Below, piece by piece: positions 1-18,600 of a DNA stretch of 64,000 bases (within the stretch, counting starts at the first letter, position 1; each line of letters starts with the position of its first letter). The stretch spans positions 59,919,001-59,983,000 of the forward strand of contig JAUMIR010000005.1 of the NCBI GenBank assembly GCA_030847615.1. The letters are read 5' to 3'. A program made the translations under genes and the position numbers. Source of the stretch: Gambelia wislizenii. Lineage: Eukaryota; Chordata; Lepidosauria; Squamata; Crotaphytidae. Below the pieces are notes generated by a model that was not told where the DNA came from, did no database searches, and saw nothing but the letters and a program-made list of their open reading frames with translations.

Positions 1-551
1 TAACTTGGACACCAAAAATATTGCCTATAGGTTTATGCCCTCAGAAGCTTTGTTCTGCAAATTCTTCCTTTCCTACTGATAAGAGCAGTGTTTAATATGT
101 CTTTGGAAAGCTTATATGGTGGATTCTTCTCACTATTTTAAAACATCACTTAAACAGGTTGAGAGAAAGAAACATCAAGACAGAAGTCCTTGCTAGGAAA
201 CATGTGGCAACACTGGGCACACACACTTTCTGTCTCCTGTTATCCATTAAGCATCAGTTCAGTACGTGATTCTTATTCAGGATGACTCTGAACTGCTCAG
301 GACTGCCAGTTCTGCAGCTGCTTTGGTGAAGTTTATCTCTAAAGTCCCAGGATTGACCAGGCATACTATTCTACCAGTGACTTTGACATCTAGGTTTGAT
401 GCTGTATCATTGGGGCAGTTGCCTGCAGTAAAATAAAACAGTATGAGACATTTAATTACTTACTCTAATTATCTCAAAAAAGTCTCTTAAAGCAGCAAAC
501 AATCAAGGTAAGGTGCATCTTGTAAAGAGACACAAAAATATTACATTTTAA

Positions 552-6577
<6,026 letters not shown>

Positions 6578-6810
6578 ATACTGTATTCTTGTAATCACTA
6601 AATTTAAAGTAGTTCTTTAATTTTACGGGTCTTCATAAGATGTACTGTACAATTCTCAACTATTATGTCATTAAAGGACATCGGGTTCATGTGTTTACTT
6701 AATGAACTAGAAGAATAGTAATGTAGTTTCACTTTTTTAAATAAAACAGCTGTGCTGAATTTTTTTTACCATTAACACTTGAAATAAAAAAATAGGCTTC
6801 ATGTACTAGT
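6578..6810 (+). promoter_or_regulatory. SMARCA5: SMARCA5 3' UTR with two candidate poly(A) signals
   Basis: After the stop the sequence is AT-rich and holds canonical AATAAA hexamers at 6740-6745 and 6783-6788. Either could end the transcript; the true cleavage site cannot be fixed from sequence alone. Confidence 0.6.
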
Positions 6811-8149
6811 TATTTCCTGTACCATTTTTCATGCCTCAGTAATGCTGAAATGTATAAGTCAAGGTTTGTTTTAGTTGTGTGCACAATAGTAGCAACATGA
6901 AGTCTGTCTTTGGTCAATTGCAGCATGTCTTAACTTGTGCATTTTACACAGTGGGATACAGATAAGAGTCCCTGACTTGCTTAGGCCACTCACCTCACAG
7001 AGAATATACTTTCTGACTAACTGCTTATGTTCATACATGCTGATGATTACTGTGGAAAAGTGATGGATCTGGACTAAATAGGTCTTGGATGAGACAAGAG
7101 TTGAGACTTGCTTCCGTAATACCCTTATATAAAGCAATAATTGGCATCCTGTTAATGTTCTACACACCTATAAATTCTCTTATGCATTCAGTTGTACTTT
7201 TTTGGCCATGGTTCAAATTCAGTTTGCAGTTGCATAAAGTGGAATCCTGCAAGTGTAACTGTTGCACATGCCATTGCACTTCTTAGATGATGTGCAACTA
7301 CCATGTGTTCAATGTATCGCTTGATTTACTGTGATAGTGTGAATAGCAAGTACATTTACAGATATGAAATTGGCCACATTATATATACATCAGTGTAGAT
7401 TTACACTATGCAAGCATAATGTACGGTTTGAATGAATATATCCAAGACTCATTTGAAGAAGCTTAGTATTTCTGAACTACACACTTTAGCTGACATCCTG
7501 TTAGTGGTATACACAGTTATACGTTAACCTTACACCCCTATATGCCTACTTTTGGTCACTGCAGAAGTTGGTATTCCTTTTCTTGCTCTAGAGACCAAAG
7601 CTCCTTCACACCTGCATTACAGAGCTGCTGAAGACCCCCCCTGCCATTCCATGCCTAGTGGAAAGGGGGAGGGGGTCACAGAAGCATCTGGCTATGTCCC
7701 TGTAGCAAGATGTGAAATGATAACATCAGTTGTTGAGACTTCCGCACCACCCTGGTGGCTGCTGTAATCACTTTTGTCTGGCTATGTAGATATAGCGAGG
7801 CACTTCTATGATCCGCTTCCTCCAGGCATGGAAGGGCCAAGGGTTGGGGACATCAGCAGTTCTATAGTGGTATATGGTTGAGTGTAGCATAGTTTTGCAC
7901 AAGGAACTACTATGTTACACAGCCATGAAGGACTGCAGCCATAACCTGTACATAAACACAACAGTACAAACTTAATGCAAATGAAGTTTGCAAGGCTTGG
8001 AGTCATACACTGTCCCTTCTTTCATTGCAACCACAAAACAAAAGGCAGAAACATCTGGTTCAGTTTTATTATAGCCACACCCTGATAAATAACTACTCTT
8101 AACTGATTTACTGAAACAAGCCAACAACACTGTAACAATAGCATCGGTA

Positions 8150-8345
8150 TTTCTTTATAGCACTTACCAGTGCCAAAGCACTTCCTAAGTGATTTACAAT
8201 TTTGTTAGCTAATTGCCCCCAACAAGCTGGATACTCTTTACTGACCCATGGAAGGCTGAGTCAACCTTGGAGCCTTCTGGGATCGAACTCATAATATTGT
8301 GGCTTGCTGTACTAGCATTTAACCACTGCACCACCAAGGCTTCCT
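8150..8345 (-). mobile_element. tRNA-derived SINE with LINE-like tail
   Basis: On the minus strand a tRNA-like head (TGGTGCAGTGGTTAAATGC; box B GAGTTCGATCCC) is followed by a body shared with 23724-23987. Confidence 0.65.
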
Positions 8346-9704
8346 TGCTATATGAAACTGGCTTGTTTTAGTAAATTATAATTAAAGATTGGCATCTCTA
8401 AATCCTAAACTATAATAGTAAATTGAAAATGGATGCAAAATCTGTATTGCACAGAAAGGGGGGAATGCCTGAGGTGTGAGCTTCATGTAACAGGTGATAT
8501 TTTCTACATATATCTATCCACATGTAGCTGCTGGATATGACTTTCTAATAAGTTTTCTAATAACTTTTAAAATGCATTATATACCAAGCAACAAATAATC
8601 TCTGTTCTGCTCCAGTACTGTATGCTATTACATTTCATAGTGTCATTTTAGGAAAATAATCCACCATTGAACTTTCATGTTTGCTACTATGGATTCTGGT
8701 AGAAGTGTGTGAAGTGAAACAAAACTTCAGTGTTGCTGGAACCACCTGTTAATCTGAAGCAAGTAGTTTACATTGATCTAATGCCTTATATCTGGAATAT
8801 GACAGTACAATGCAGACACAAGTATGAAAGAAAACACTTTTATAAAATAGCTGTTTAAAAACATTTTGGCAAATTTACAATAAAATGTAAAAGGTTACAA
8901 TTACAGAACATGATCAACATGGTATAGTACAGTTCAATGATAGAGCATTTAAGAGCATTTCAGTGCTTTATTGAATGGTTGGCTGAACCTGCTTTGTACC
9001 TTGGAACATGTAGGATACATACATTGCAGAAAACTGTAACATGTATAATTTACAGTTTACCTTCAGTCCCCTAAATTTCAGCAACAGTTGTTCAATAAGG
9101 GCAAGATCACACTTTAGGGAGAGGTAATGTAGGAATGCTTGTATTTTGGTTCTCTTGGGCTGCTGAAAAAGGAAGCAGGACTCCTTCCTGCAACTGCAAT
9201 GCTTGTACAGTATGGGCTCATAGAGCTTTGCCTTGTGCTTCATGGCACTCTAGAAGAAAACTGTCCCATTGTAGGCAGGAGTAGCAGTTCCTTACTTGAA
9301 AGCTCTATTATGCTTAATAGGCCATACAGGTAAGTAGGTATAAGCAGGCAGCAACTTCTCACTTGTAAGAAACAGCAGGTATAATTGTAAGTTTAAAAAA
9401 GGCCTAAATCCTATTGTTTTTACAAGTAGAGCCATCAAATCAAGTGGATTCAATTGAATGACGTATTCAATAGATGATTCAATGGCTCTACACTGGTTGG
9501 GAGTACCCAACAGGATTCCAGCTATAACTTTAAAACAAGGGAGAGAATAGTGCCTCTTTTTCTTTACAAAGCAAGATAAGTTACTTTCACCCTTTTCTGA
9601 TTGTACTTGCTGCTGCTTCCAATGGGTTGTTTCACCCTCTAGCATTTCAAAAGTCAGGGACTATATATACATATGAATCTTATTTAGAGGAAGTCATGTA
9701 AATG

Positions 9705-9872
9705 TGGTGGAGACTGGAGATCAGGGTTCAAATCTTTGCTTGGCCATGAAAACCCACTGGGTGACTGTGGGCAAATCACACCCTCGGTCTCAGGAAATCC
9801 TGTGAGAGCTTTGCCTTAGGATCGCCGTAAGTTGGAAACAACTTGAAGATGCACAACAACATGAAAACCAAT
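9705..9872 (+). mobile_element. Sauria-type SINE (tRNA head, Bov-B-like tail), truncated head
   Basis: It has the box B stretch GGGTTCAAATC, the TTGGCCATG.AAACCCACTGGGTGAC body and the tail CGCCGTAAGTTGGAAACAAC.TGAAG...CACAACAAC shared with other copies here. Confidence 0.75.
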
Positions 9873-9959
9873 CTCATGCAACATAACTGTCGGAGGTAGG
9901 CAATCTGGTCACCAACATGGGCCATAATGGAAACATAAGACAAGGGAAGGCCCACAGCT

Positions 9960-10160
9960 GTTATTTTAAAGCAGGGGTGGGCTGCATATCCCCAAATGGG
10001 ACTCTAGGTGTGGAGGCCATTTCCACCATGTGTGTAATCAAAAACTGCAAAATGTTTCAATATATATATATATATATATTGCCCCCAAACTGGATCGGTG
10101 GGTGGGTAGGGTACATTTCCACCAATTTAGGCCCAGGAGAGGTTTTTTTGAATAACAAAA
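9960..10160. repeat. possible hAT-like repeat with (AT)n core
   Basis: It opens GCAGGGGTGGGCTGCATATCC, a form common at hAT-derived repeat ends. An (AT)n run lies at about 10060-10079. The right end is unclear. Confidence 0.3.
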
Positions 10161-11894
10161 TGAAAATGCCCACATAGAGGCATTTGGGGGCCATTTGAGG
10201 AAGTTTAGCAGAAATAAAAACTTAATGCAAAGTTAGGTTTACAGATACATGGCTATAACAACTCTCTAGATGATAAAGCAGGAGTTCTGTAAAATGAATC
10301 ATTCTTCCATAATGCAGGGGAATTATTGAAATTTGATAATGTATATGAGGCAGCTGCCACAGTGAAAATGTAGCCTTCTACCCTACCATACTGAGTGTTC
10401 TTTCTGGTCATCAGAAGACAGACTTGTTAATTTGACAGGATTTAACAAGCTTTTCTAATATCCATAGCTGGATTTATTTATCAGCCTGTCTGGCTGTGTA
10501 TCAGGGCTATTAGCTTCTGAAATAAAATTTAAGACAAACTGAACACATTTGCATGGATGTAAATAAATTTTTGTTTCTTTGGTAATGCCAACCTATTGCT
10601 CTAGGCACTATTAAGAGGCATTCCTCTGTGAGTGAAGATGAATACTTCTAAAGCTAAGCCTACCATTTTCGTTAATTTCTTTTAAAACATGAACACTTCA
10701 AAGTAATTAAAAATCTGTCCAATTAATCTTGGACTGAGTTGGTCTAACTGATCAAAAGGATTTCCATAATAAAGTAGTTGGTGAAATTAACCTTAGCCTG
10801 CCATCTTAAAATGCATGGAATTCAGTGAATTTCCTCAGATTGACACGACTTCTGAAAAGTTGTACATCAGAGTCTGCTATAACCAGTGCAGTGCCATAGT
10901 ACTTTCTGTGAGTAGAGCACACCTGAATCCAAAACACTATATGGCTGGGCAAAAATATCAACAGATCATAAAGTTTACAAAAGCTTCATCTAAATTAATA
11001 TGATGAACTCTTAATGTACATTTTCATATGGTTTGAATCTGAGAGATGCAAACTAGTACAAAACACTGCTTGAGAAATATGAAGATAAATGTTTCCGAGG
11101 AAATGGGTGACCTGGCATGGGTAGAAAGGCTTGAACCACATGCTCAATCAGAGCGTCCTGCAGGAAGGTGCCTGTGTAGTTTCCCCACACCACTGATAAG
11201 GGGGCCCTTTATAAAAGCATCTCTTTGCCAAGTATTTGGTAGTAATGATTCCAAGTCCATTGAGCTTAGAATTTACTATGGCTGTTCAGCTGTGTAAGAA
11301 TTGTTTATATGACCTGAAATGCTCAGTGTATCAGAAAACAAATGATAGGAAATCAGTGTCTTAAGTTATTCACAATATCTTACAGTAGTTGCCAATATCC
11401 CTTAACAGGTGTCTGAAATAAAATAATCAAATTAGCAAATTTTACTAAATACAGACAAAAAAAAAGGGCTGTGTAATAATTACTAAGTTTATCATGAAAG
11501 GCACAATATACATCAGCTTTAGGGTCTTCTATTAAGGTACAATCCTAATACCTGTAGTTAAAACACTCAAGAAATACTCTTTAAATAAGCTTGGCATTTT
11601 TCCAGTGCAGTATTTCTTATCCACGCAGATAGTACAATTCTACTCAGATCTAATTACAGATATGTCTATTCTATCTGGTTATAATCTGACTCCTCTCAAT
11701 TCCTTGCACCCCCTACCTTTCCATATACAAAAGGATATATCTCTAGACACTATACAAGTCAAAAGAAAAGGAAATCAATATTCCTTTGAAGAGCACCAGG
11801 CTTTCATGATGGTAGATAAGGCACATTTATAGCTGCTAGCTGATGATTTTTTGAGCACCATTAGGGTGGGGGGACCCCTAGGTTTAATTAACAT

Positions 11895-11900
11895 TTTATT
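11895..11900 (-). promoter_or_regulatory. FREM3: candidate FREM3 poly(A) signal
   Basis: On the minus strand this reads AATAAA, 235 bp after the FREM3 stop. An ATTAAA lies just beyond, at 11883-11888. It is the first canonical hexamer downstream; longer 3' UTRs are possible. Confidence 0.35.
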
Positions 11901-12134
11901 CCAGGAACTTATTCTGTTCTCCTGGGGGAGAGATGAGAGTTATAAATAAGCCACTCACACTTCTATATACTTCATCTTATTTGCTATACTTTTCATATGC
12001 TGGAATCACACATAATCTAGCACCAAAACTTCAGCAGCCAGTTTCAAGTCCGTGCAAATTCAGCCCCCTCAATACTGGTTTCTGTGATGAAATGGGAGTA
12101 TCTTCAAAGAATAACCCTCACCTTTGCAATACAA

Positions 12135-12662
12135 TTAGACTTCAGAGCTGTCACTGTTGCTGTGCTGTGTGGTCACAGTTTCATTGCTGTTAGAATAGTT
12201 GATGCAGGAATCTGCTTTTCCATCAGTAGAATGTCCCCTTCGCTTCAGGAGGAAGACAAGGATCAAAACAGTGCAGCACAGAAGCAGCAGACCAGCTGCA
12301 CCTCCGATAATGGGTACAATCCTATCCTCCATATCACTTCCTGTGATTTCCAGGATTGGCTTTTCATAAGGCTTAACTTCTTGTGACTGATCTTTCTGCT
12401 TGATAACAATTTTGTTAGATCGGTCAAGAGCTATATGTTGGATATTTGTGCCTCTATTCTTGTCTGCACCAATATCTTGTGCAAGAGCAGGAGCCTCTGA
12501 GATGGCTCTCCGAGTGCGTCCAACATGTGTAGTGCCAGAAATTCTATCAGCTGAAGAAAAAATATGGTGCTCAGCACTTCTCTTTCCAAGGCCTCGGTGG
12601 GTGTTCTCACGTGATCGAACCATATAGATAGTGTGAATGTACCACTCTCGGCCAGCTGCTAC
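12135..12662 (-). CDS. FREM3: FREM3 last coding exon: furin site, transmembrane helix, cytoplasmic tail
   Basis: The acceptor is atcttaaaag and the frame opens [17 protein letters not shown], as in FREM2. An RTRR motif (12507-12518) fits a furin cleavage site in the stalk. A hydrophobic stretch, [20 protein letters not shown] and on to VFLL (12246-12320), is the only membrane span, followed by KRR as a stop-transfer. The 36-residue tail ends SDSSEV, a class I PDZ ligand. In the family, GRIP1 binds such tails in FRAS1 and FREM2. The polypyrimidine tract before the acceptor is weak. Confidence 0.9.
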   Translation of the reverse strand, partial: VAAGREWYIHTIYMVRSRENTHRGLGKRSAEHHIFSSADRISGTTHVGRTRRAISEAPALAQDIGADKNRGTNIQHIALDRSNKIVIKQKDQSQEVKPYEKPILEITGSDMEDRIVPIIGGAAGLLLLCCTVLILVFLLKRRGHSTDGKADSCINYSNSNETVTTQHSNSDSSEV

Positions 12663-15600
12663 CTTTTAAGATAAAATCATACATGAAAACATTAATCAAA
12701 AGAATCTCTGCCTGCTTCCTTAGAAGATTCAAGATATCAAATATGACTGTTTCCCATAATATTTGCTTTGGCGCATAAAAATAAAAAGACAATGACATAT
12801 CTACTAGAAAAAAGATTTAGTTGCTAAGCATAGTGAGTTGTTCAAGAAAAGCAAGGGCAAAAAATTACTTCCAGACAGCCAAACATGTAAGGACTTACAA
12901 TGTAAGAAGGAAAGAAATGCTGTTGGCTGTATCCTGAGTGTGTCTGAACGTAACAATCACAACCCAATGCCCACCTCCATCCCCAAAGCAATGGACTGTA
13001 TATGTTTAACTTTATTTGTTTACTTAATATCCTGCCTTTTCCCCAAGCAAGATGGCTTACAATTTGAGTTAAAACAAAATAGTTTTTTTAAAATGGATAT
13101 TCTAAAGTTAAAAAACAACTAACAATCACATTAGAAACATTCATTTAAAACAGTTTTTAAAAGACAGTTATAGTAATAACAGTCTCAATAAAATTACTGG
13201 GAATGATGCTGAATAAATAAATTACACTGAATTGTACTCACTATCCTTTCTCTCATAAAATGTAAGATTAGAAAGTAAACACACACACACAAAGGAGAAC
13301 CGAATAATAATTACATAAATAATATTGAATACTAAAGCATTCTTTGAGAATATGGTAGCTTCTTAAATTTGGCTTATGACTTCTTAAAATTCAAAAAACT
13401 CACTTTTATCTCAGTGTTATGATACAAACCTCTGAGGATAGCAGGGAAAGTTTTTTTTTAAGTGCCTTGCCAGCCAGAAAGGAAATATGTAAACATGCCA
13501 GTTCAGGAACAGCATAACTCTCAAATTTTACCTGGAATAGTGGAGTTGACAACAGGCTGAATCCATCAGAACCAGGCTGTTTTACTAACGGATAACCATC
13601 TACATGATCAATTGCTAGTTTAGCATGAAAGGGCATATTTCCAAATACTTTTGCCTGGGTATCAGGTTGAGCTTTATCCTACAAAACAACAAACATTGGT
13701 ACATTATGATGTTCAGAATTTCAAATTTGGCTCACTGTATTAGAACTGAACTGGACACATTGCTAGTGTACATACCAAAATCTTGAATCTGTACAATAAG
13801 GAAGGAGCGTCAGCTAGGCAACCATATTCTTTGTTATCTGGATTGTACTTGGGGACATACCCATCAGCCCCAGTGCACAGAAACACCTTCTCAATGTTAC
13901 AAATGAAAGAGTCTCCTAAATTCTGAACAGGATCCACCATGACCCGACCATAGATTTCAGAGCCTAAAAGATGAGTAAAACATTTTTATTTATACCATTT
14001 ATAGCTCACACCTTCCAACACAATAATGTTCTTAGAATGGCTAACAGAAATGTAATTTAAAAACCCAATGTACAATATAATAACTAAAAAAGAAAAACAT
14101 ACACAATACAGTAAAAATATGTTGTAACAAATCTATACAGATAAAAAAGTAAGAATAATGAAAGTGCTTAAATGGTCTTAAAACTCCTAACTAGAATGAT
14201 TTTGCAAAACACCTAAATAGACACACCATGTAAGCCTCTTGGAGAAAGACAATCTGAATTCAAGGAGCCACAACACAAGAGTCTCTTTCACCCATCACTT
14301 ACAGCAACCCATAAGGAGGCACCCAGAAAAAGAACACAGATGGATATCTCAGCTTATGTGTTGGCTAATACAGGAGGAGGCAGGCTTGCAAATACCTGGG
14401 TCCTAAACTGTGTACGGTTTTAAAAACCAATTCCAGCACTTTGAACTGAGCTTGATAAAATATGGGAGCCAACAAACTTTTTTCAGTATGGGTGAGATAT
14501 GTTCTTTTCATCCTGTTCAAATTAGGAGTCTAGCTACAATATTTTAAACTACCCACAGGTTTCAAAGCAGTCTTCAAAGGTAGTCCCCAAAATGGCCAAT
14601 TTCCTACTAGTAACCTAAGTCCATCTTTTATTTGCATATAAATTGTTGTTGTTGTTGCAGAGGTTAGCATTCTGTTCCTTCCTCCACAATATCCAAATGC
14701 CCCTCAGGACTCATTGCTGTGCCATGATAACCCCCCCTCCCTCAGTGACATCATCCGCCAAGACCTCTGCAGGATCCCAGCAGATCTTAGCAAATGTCCT
14801 TGGTTTGCATTTTGTATGGGGACATAGCCAGATGCTTCTTCAATCTCCTCTATGTTCCATCAGCAATGGAATGGCTGGGGTGGGAAGTATACCACAGTGC
14901 AATGGTGACTCCTCTATCAGATTGGTGAGGGCAGTGAAAGATTTGTTTATCGTTCACCTTTTGTGAGTTGGGTTGCTGCTGCTACTGATGCTAAAGTATG
15001 GCAACAACCTACGGAATCCTGGAATCTGCAGTATAGGGAGAGCTCCACTCTCTCACCAAACTGCAAAACCCAGGATTCCCATAGCATGCAGCCATTACTG
15101 TTAACATGGAATCATAGTGCTATAATTGTGTAGTGTGGAAATGCATCCAGTTAGGCATAAACAATGCCAGGTTTCAGATCTCAGCAGTATTTTAGCACAA
15201 AACAATGAAGAGAGAGGAGGGGAAACAAGGAAGAACGTTTCTAGCCTGGAATTAAATAACTGGTTTCTGTGTAGAATGCTACACAAACAAATGCTTTGTA
15301 CAATGAAGGTAGAGGGGATTCAGTTGTCCCATTTGATCATTGTTTTCTTTCCTGCTGTCCTCTGCTTGATAAAGGTTGAAAATGCAAAAGAAAGGTGTAC
15401 GACAACACATGTGCATATAGTCACTGAGAAAAGACTGTATTGGTTCTTCTCTTAAGCTTGAGAAGCTTGATTGCAGTGCCAAGGGTGCAATCTGTGATTG
15501 TTTTGTTCCAGTGGGACTGTAATGCTACACATGCACAAAGAGACAGAAGCAATACACATGCACAACCCTGTCCTTAAAAAGCATAAAGAGGGAGACATTC

Positions 15601-18600
15601 CATAATTCCCAAGTACAGTGGGAGGCCAGCATAAGTTTCCTTTATGTGTGTAGTGCAGATTAAGACTGAACAACAACAACAACAAAATACAGGTCCAAAG
15701 CTTTCCATTCTGTGATATGAGTTGCTGATAGATGGGGATTTAAAGACTGCTCTGGTGGCCTTTTGGCTCCATCTAGTGTGGCTCCACCAGTCTGAGGAAA
15801 CACCAACTGCCACTCCTTATTTACCCAACAGCAATCCTAGTTCAAAAGTCTCTCCACAGCTTCAAAAGACACAAACCCATGGTTAAGAATGGCTGCATGC
15901 AATTCCGTTCTTCCTCACAAGGAGGCAGCCCATATTCAATAACACAAGCCAAAGGCCTTTATTGGTTTATACCGGCAACATCAAGTGTTGATCTAACAGA
16001 TGGCTTTGTTTTCTTTGCAACTGTTTGAGTAGGAGACCTGTTACGAATACTGTGAACTCTGCTTCCTAAAAGAAATTTCATTCAGGGCCACTTTATCCAA
16101 CTTGATAGCAGTTAACAAGAATAACAACAATCTGTAATAGGAGTTGCAATTCAAAAATACCTGGAAGGCAACAGTTCCCTACTCACGTATTACAGGGTCT
16201 AATTTGTCATTTATCATACTCTTCTTCTTTTCTCTGAATTTATGCTTGTATAGGATACAAGTCCTTTTGCATCACTAGTAGCATGCAAGATGGTCCTATG
16301 GACTGTGAACATAACAAGGAATGCTTCTGCAGTTTGCAACACAAGTACACTTTAATTATGGGATCAGTTTTTGAAATATCATTTTAGAACTTCACTCCTA
16401 TTCTTGGAAGGGATGTCCCTTCAAAAGCGCAAGGTGGTGCTAGATGGAATTCCTCTGTTCAGGTAGGGTGGTTATGCACCAAAGAACTAAAGTAAGTGAT
16501 ACCTGAGATCTGTGTTGCAATCAGACAATTTCTACTGAGAAATCAGGAGCAGGAGTGAAGAACTGTGTTTTTTACTTTGAAACATCTTTCAGGTAATATT
16601 AAATATACAACAATTTTAATTATAGGGGCAGACATAAAGCCCATGCCTAGCTTTTAATCTTCTTTAAACGGATAATGGCAACTTAATTATCATTGAGCTA
16701 TTTTAAAAGGTAACTTCATGCCATTGCATGTAATCTCTCTCTCTCTCTCTCTCTCTCTGACTTTTCTTTGCAAATGAAGATTCAGGAAGGAATCATCCCA
16801 TGCTTTCTGCAAGCGCGCTGATGACTAAAATGGCCAATCCGAGATAAACAAGTCCAGTTGCAGAAAGCACAGCAGAAGGTCTCCTTGGGTGATGTTTCTG
16901 GGTTGTGAATTTTTCTGTGTTGTCATTTCTCTTCAAGACTTGTTCGGCATGAGTTCTCAAATAAGGCTGCAGCATTGTGGCTAGCTTCATCCATTCATCC
17001 ATGTTCGGCCGAGCCTGAGCTGTTGTTTCATGTAATATGTAAAGAATAAAGCTAGCTTTACCTTCTGTGAATGCAACATCAGTTCCTTCTCCAAATCCCA
17101 TGGAGCCATCAGATAGCCAGAGGTCTTTTTTGGACAAGAGGAACATTTGGGTGTTGAGATTAAATTCAGCTGCTACTGGGTCACTGACCTGGATAAAAGG
17201 GGGAAAAAAGAGTTGTGGTGGGAATCACTACAGCTCCACTCCTTTTGGGGGGTGGAGTTGGGGAAACTCCAGCTGTAGTTTGCTAAATTTCACCTATGTT
17301 AAATTAGGACTCATGAAATCTTACAGTTGATGCCAAAGCTAACAGTGCAGAGTATAATGTGTCTGCACGTACATATTCAGGCTTCAAAAGCTGTGTGTTT
17401 CTGTAACAGTCTGAATCAACACACCATATAGGGAGCCCTTGATTCCCACATCAGCATCCAACAAAACTGCCTTTTCAAATGACAGCAAAACCTCTGAAAG
17501 TAGGATAAATTCATAAACTGGCTATATTTAGTAAAACAGAACCAGAAAGTTTTGTACACAGTGAGAGACTGCATGTGGCTGATTTCTACTGCTCTCCTCT
17601 TTAATACTATGTTATTCAGAATCAGACGGCTGATCCATTTAGCCTAGGGGTTCCTGACCTGTGGTCCAAGAACACCCAGGGGGTCTTCAGATAGACTTCA
17701 GGGGGCCTGTGAACCAATTGCATGAAAAAAGGGTTTTTTCCCCTGTCAATTTTCTTCCTGCTCCTTTTAAAAGTCTGCTTGTATGGGAAGGACTTCATAG
17801 TATTCATCAGATTTGCAAAGGGGACTGTGACCCAAAAATGGTCAAGAACCACTGATCTTGCCCATTTATTGCCTATTATGAATTAGCAGCTGCTTTCAAA
17901 GGAGATTATCAGACACTTGAAAAGGCCCCAAAGGAGCTTGTGAGAATGAACAGTAAGAGCTGTTCGGCAGTGGAACACACTCCCTTGGAGTGTGGTGGGG
18001 TCTCCTTCCTTGGAGGTCTTTAAACAAAGGCTGGATGGCCATCTGTCAAGGATGCTTTGATTGTGTATTCCTGCATGGCAGGGGGTTGGACAGGATTGCC
18101 CTCATGGTCTCTTTCAACTCTACAATTCTATGATTCTATGACTTCACTGTACTGGGAACGGGTCCCAGTATCGTACAACATTGTCCTCCTGGTGTGCTTG
18201 TTCCGTCCTCCCTCCATGCTGACGTGACAAAAAAAGGCAGCACTTTACATTAGCGAAAACAGGTTGCTCCTCCCAACTCCCTTCGCCTCTGTGATTACCA
18301 TGGCGGTGACAGGAACCCTCTTAGGGGAAGGGATGGGGGAGGTAAGATCCCTCCCCCCTCCCTTCCCTCCCGCCATTGCCAACCACAGATAATTGGATTT
18401 GTGGTTGGCGAATCAGCAGATACGAGGGTGCTACTGTATTGACAGCTTTGTTTTCCACCAGTTGCTTACCTAATCCCTTTAATGGACTTAGGGACTTAAT
18501 GTGGGGGGGGGAATGCTGCATTTAAGGCAGAATTGTGCCTCTTCTCCTGCATTAGGCTTAGTATAGCTGCTATATCAAAGCCAGTTTATGAGACTTCTAG

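Larger units (their letters stand above)
6811..12134. other. intergenic gap between the converging SMARCA5 and FREM3 3' ends
   Basis: This stretch holds no coding exon I can support. It includes a repeat piece near 7560-7795, a tRNA-derived SINE (8150-8345), a Sauria SINE (9705-9872), a weak hAT-like stretch (9960-10160) and otherwise unassigned AT-rich sequence. Part of it will be 3' UTR of one or both genes. Confidence 0.7.

Noticed and set aside
12838..13122. 94-residue plus-strand ORF between FREM3 exons
   Set aside because: Opposite strand to the gene, low-complexity, no domain.
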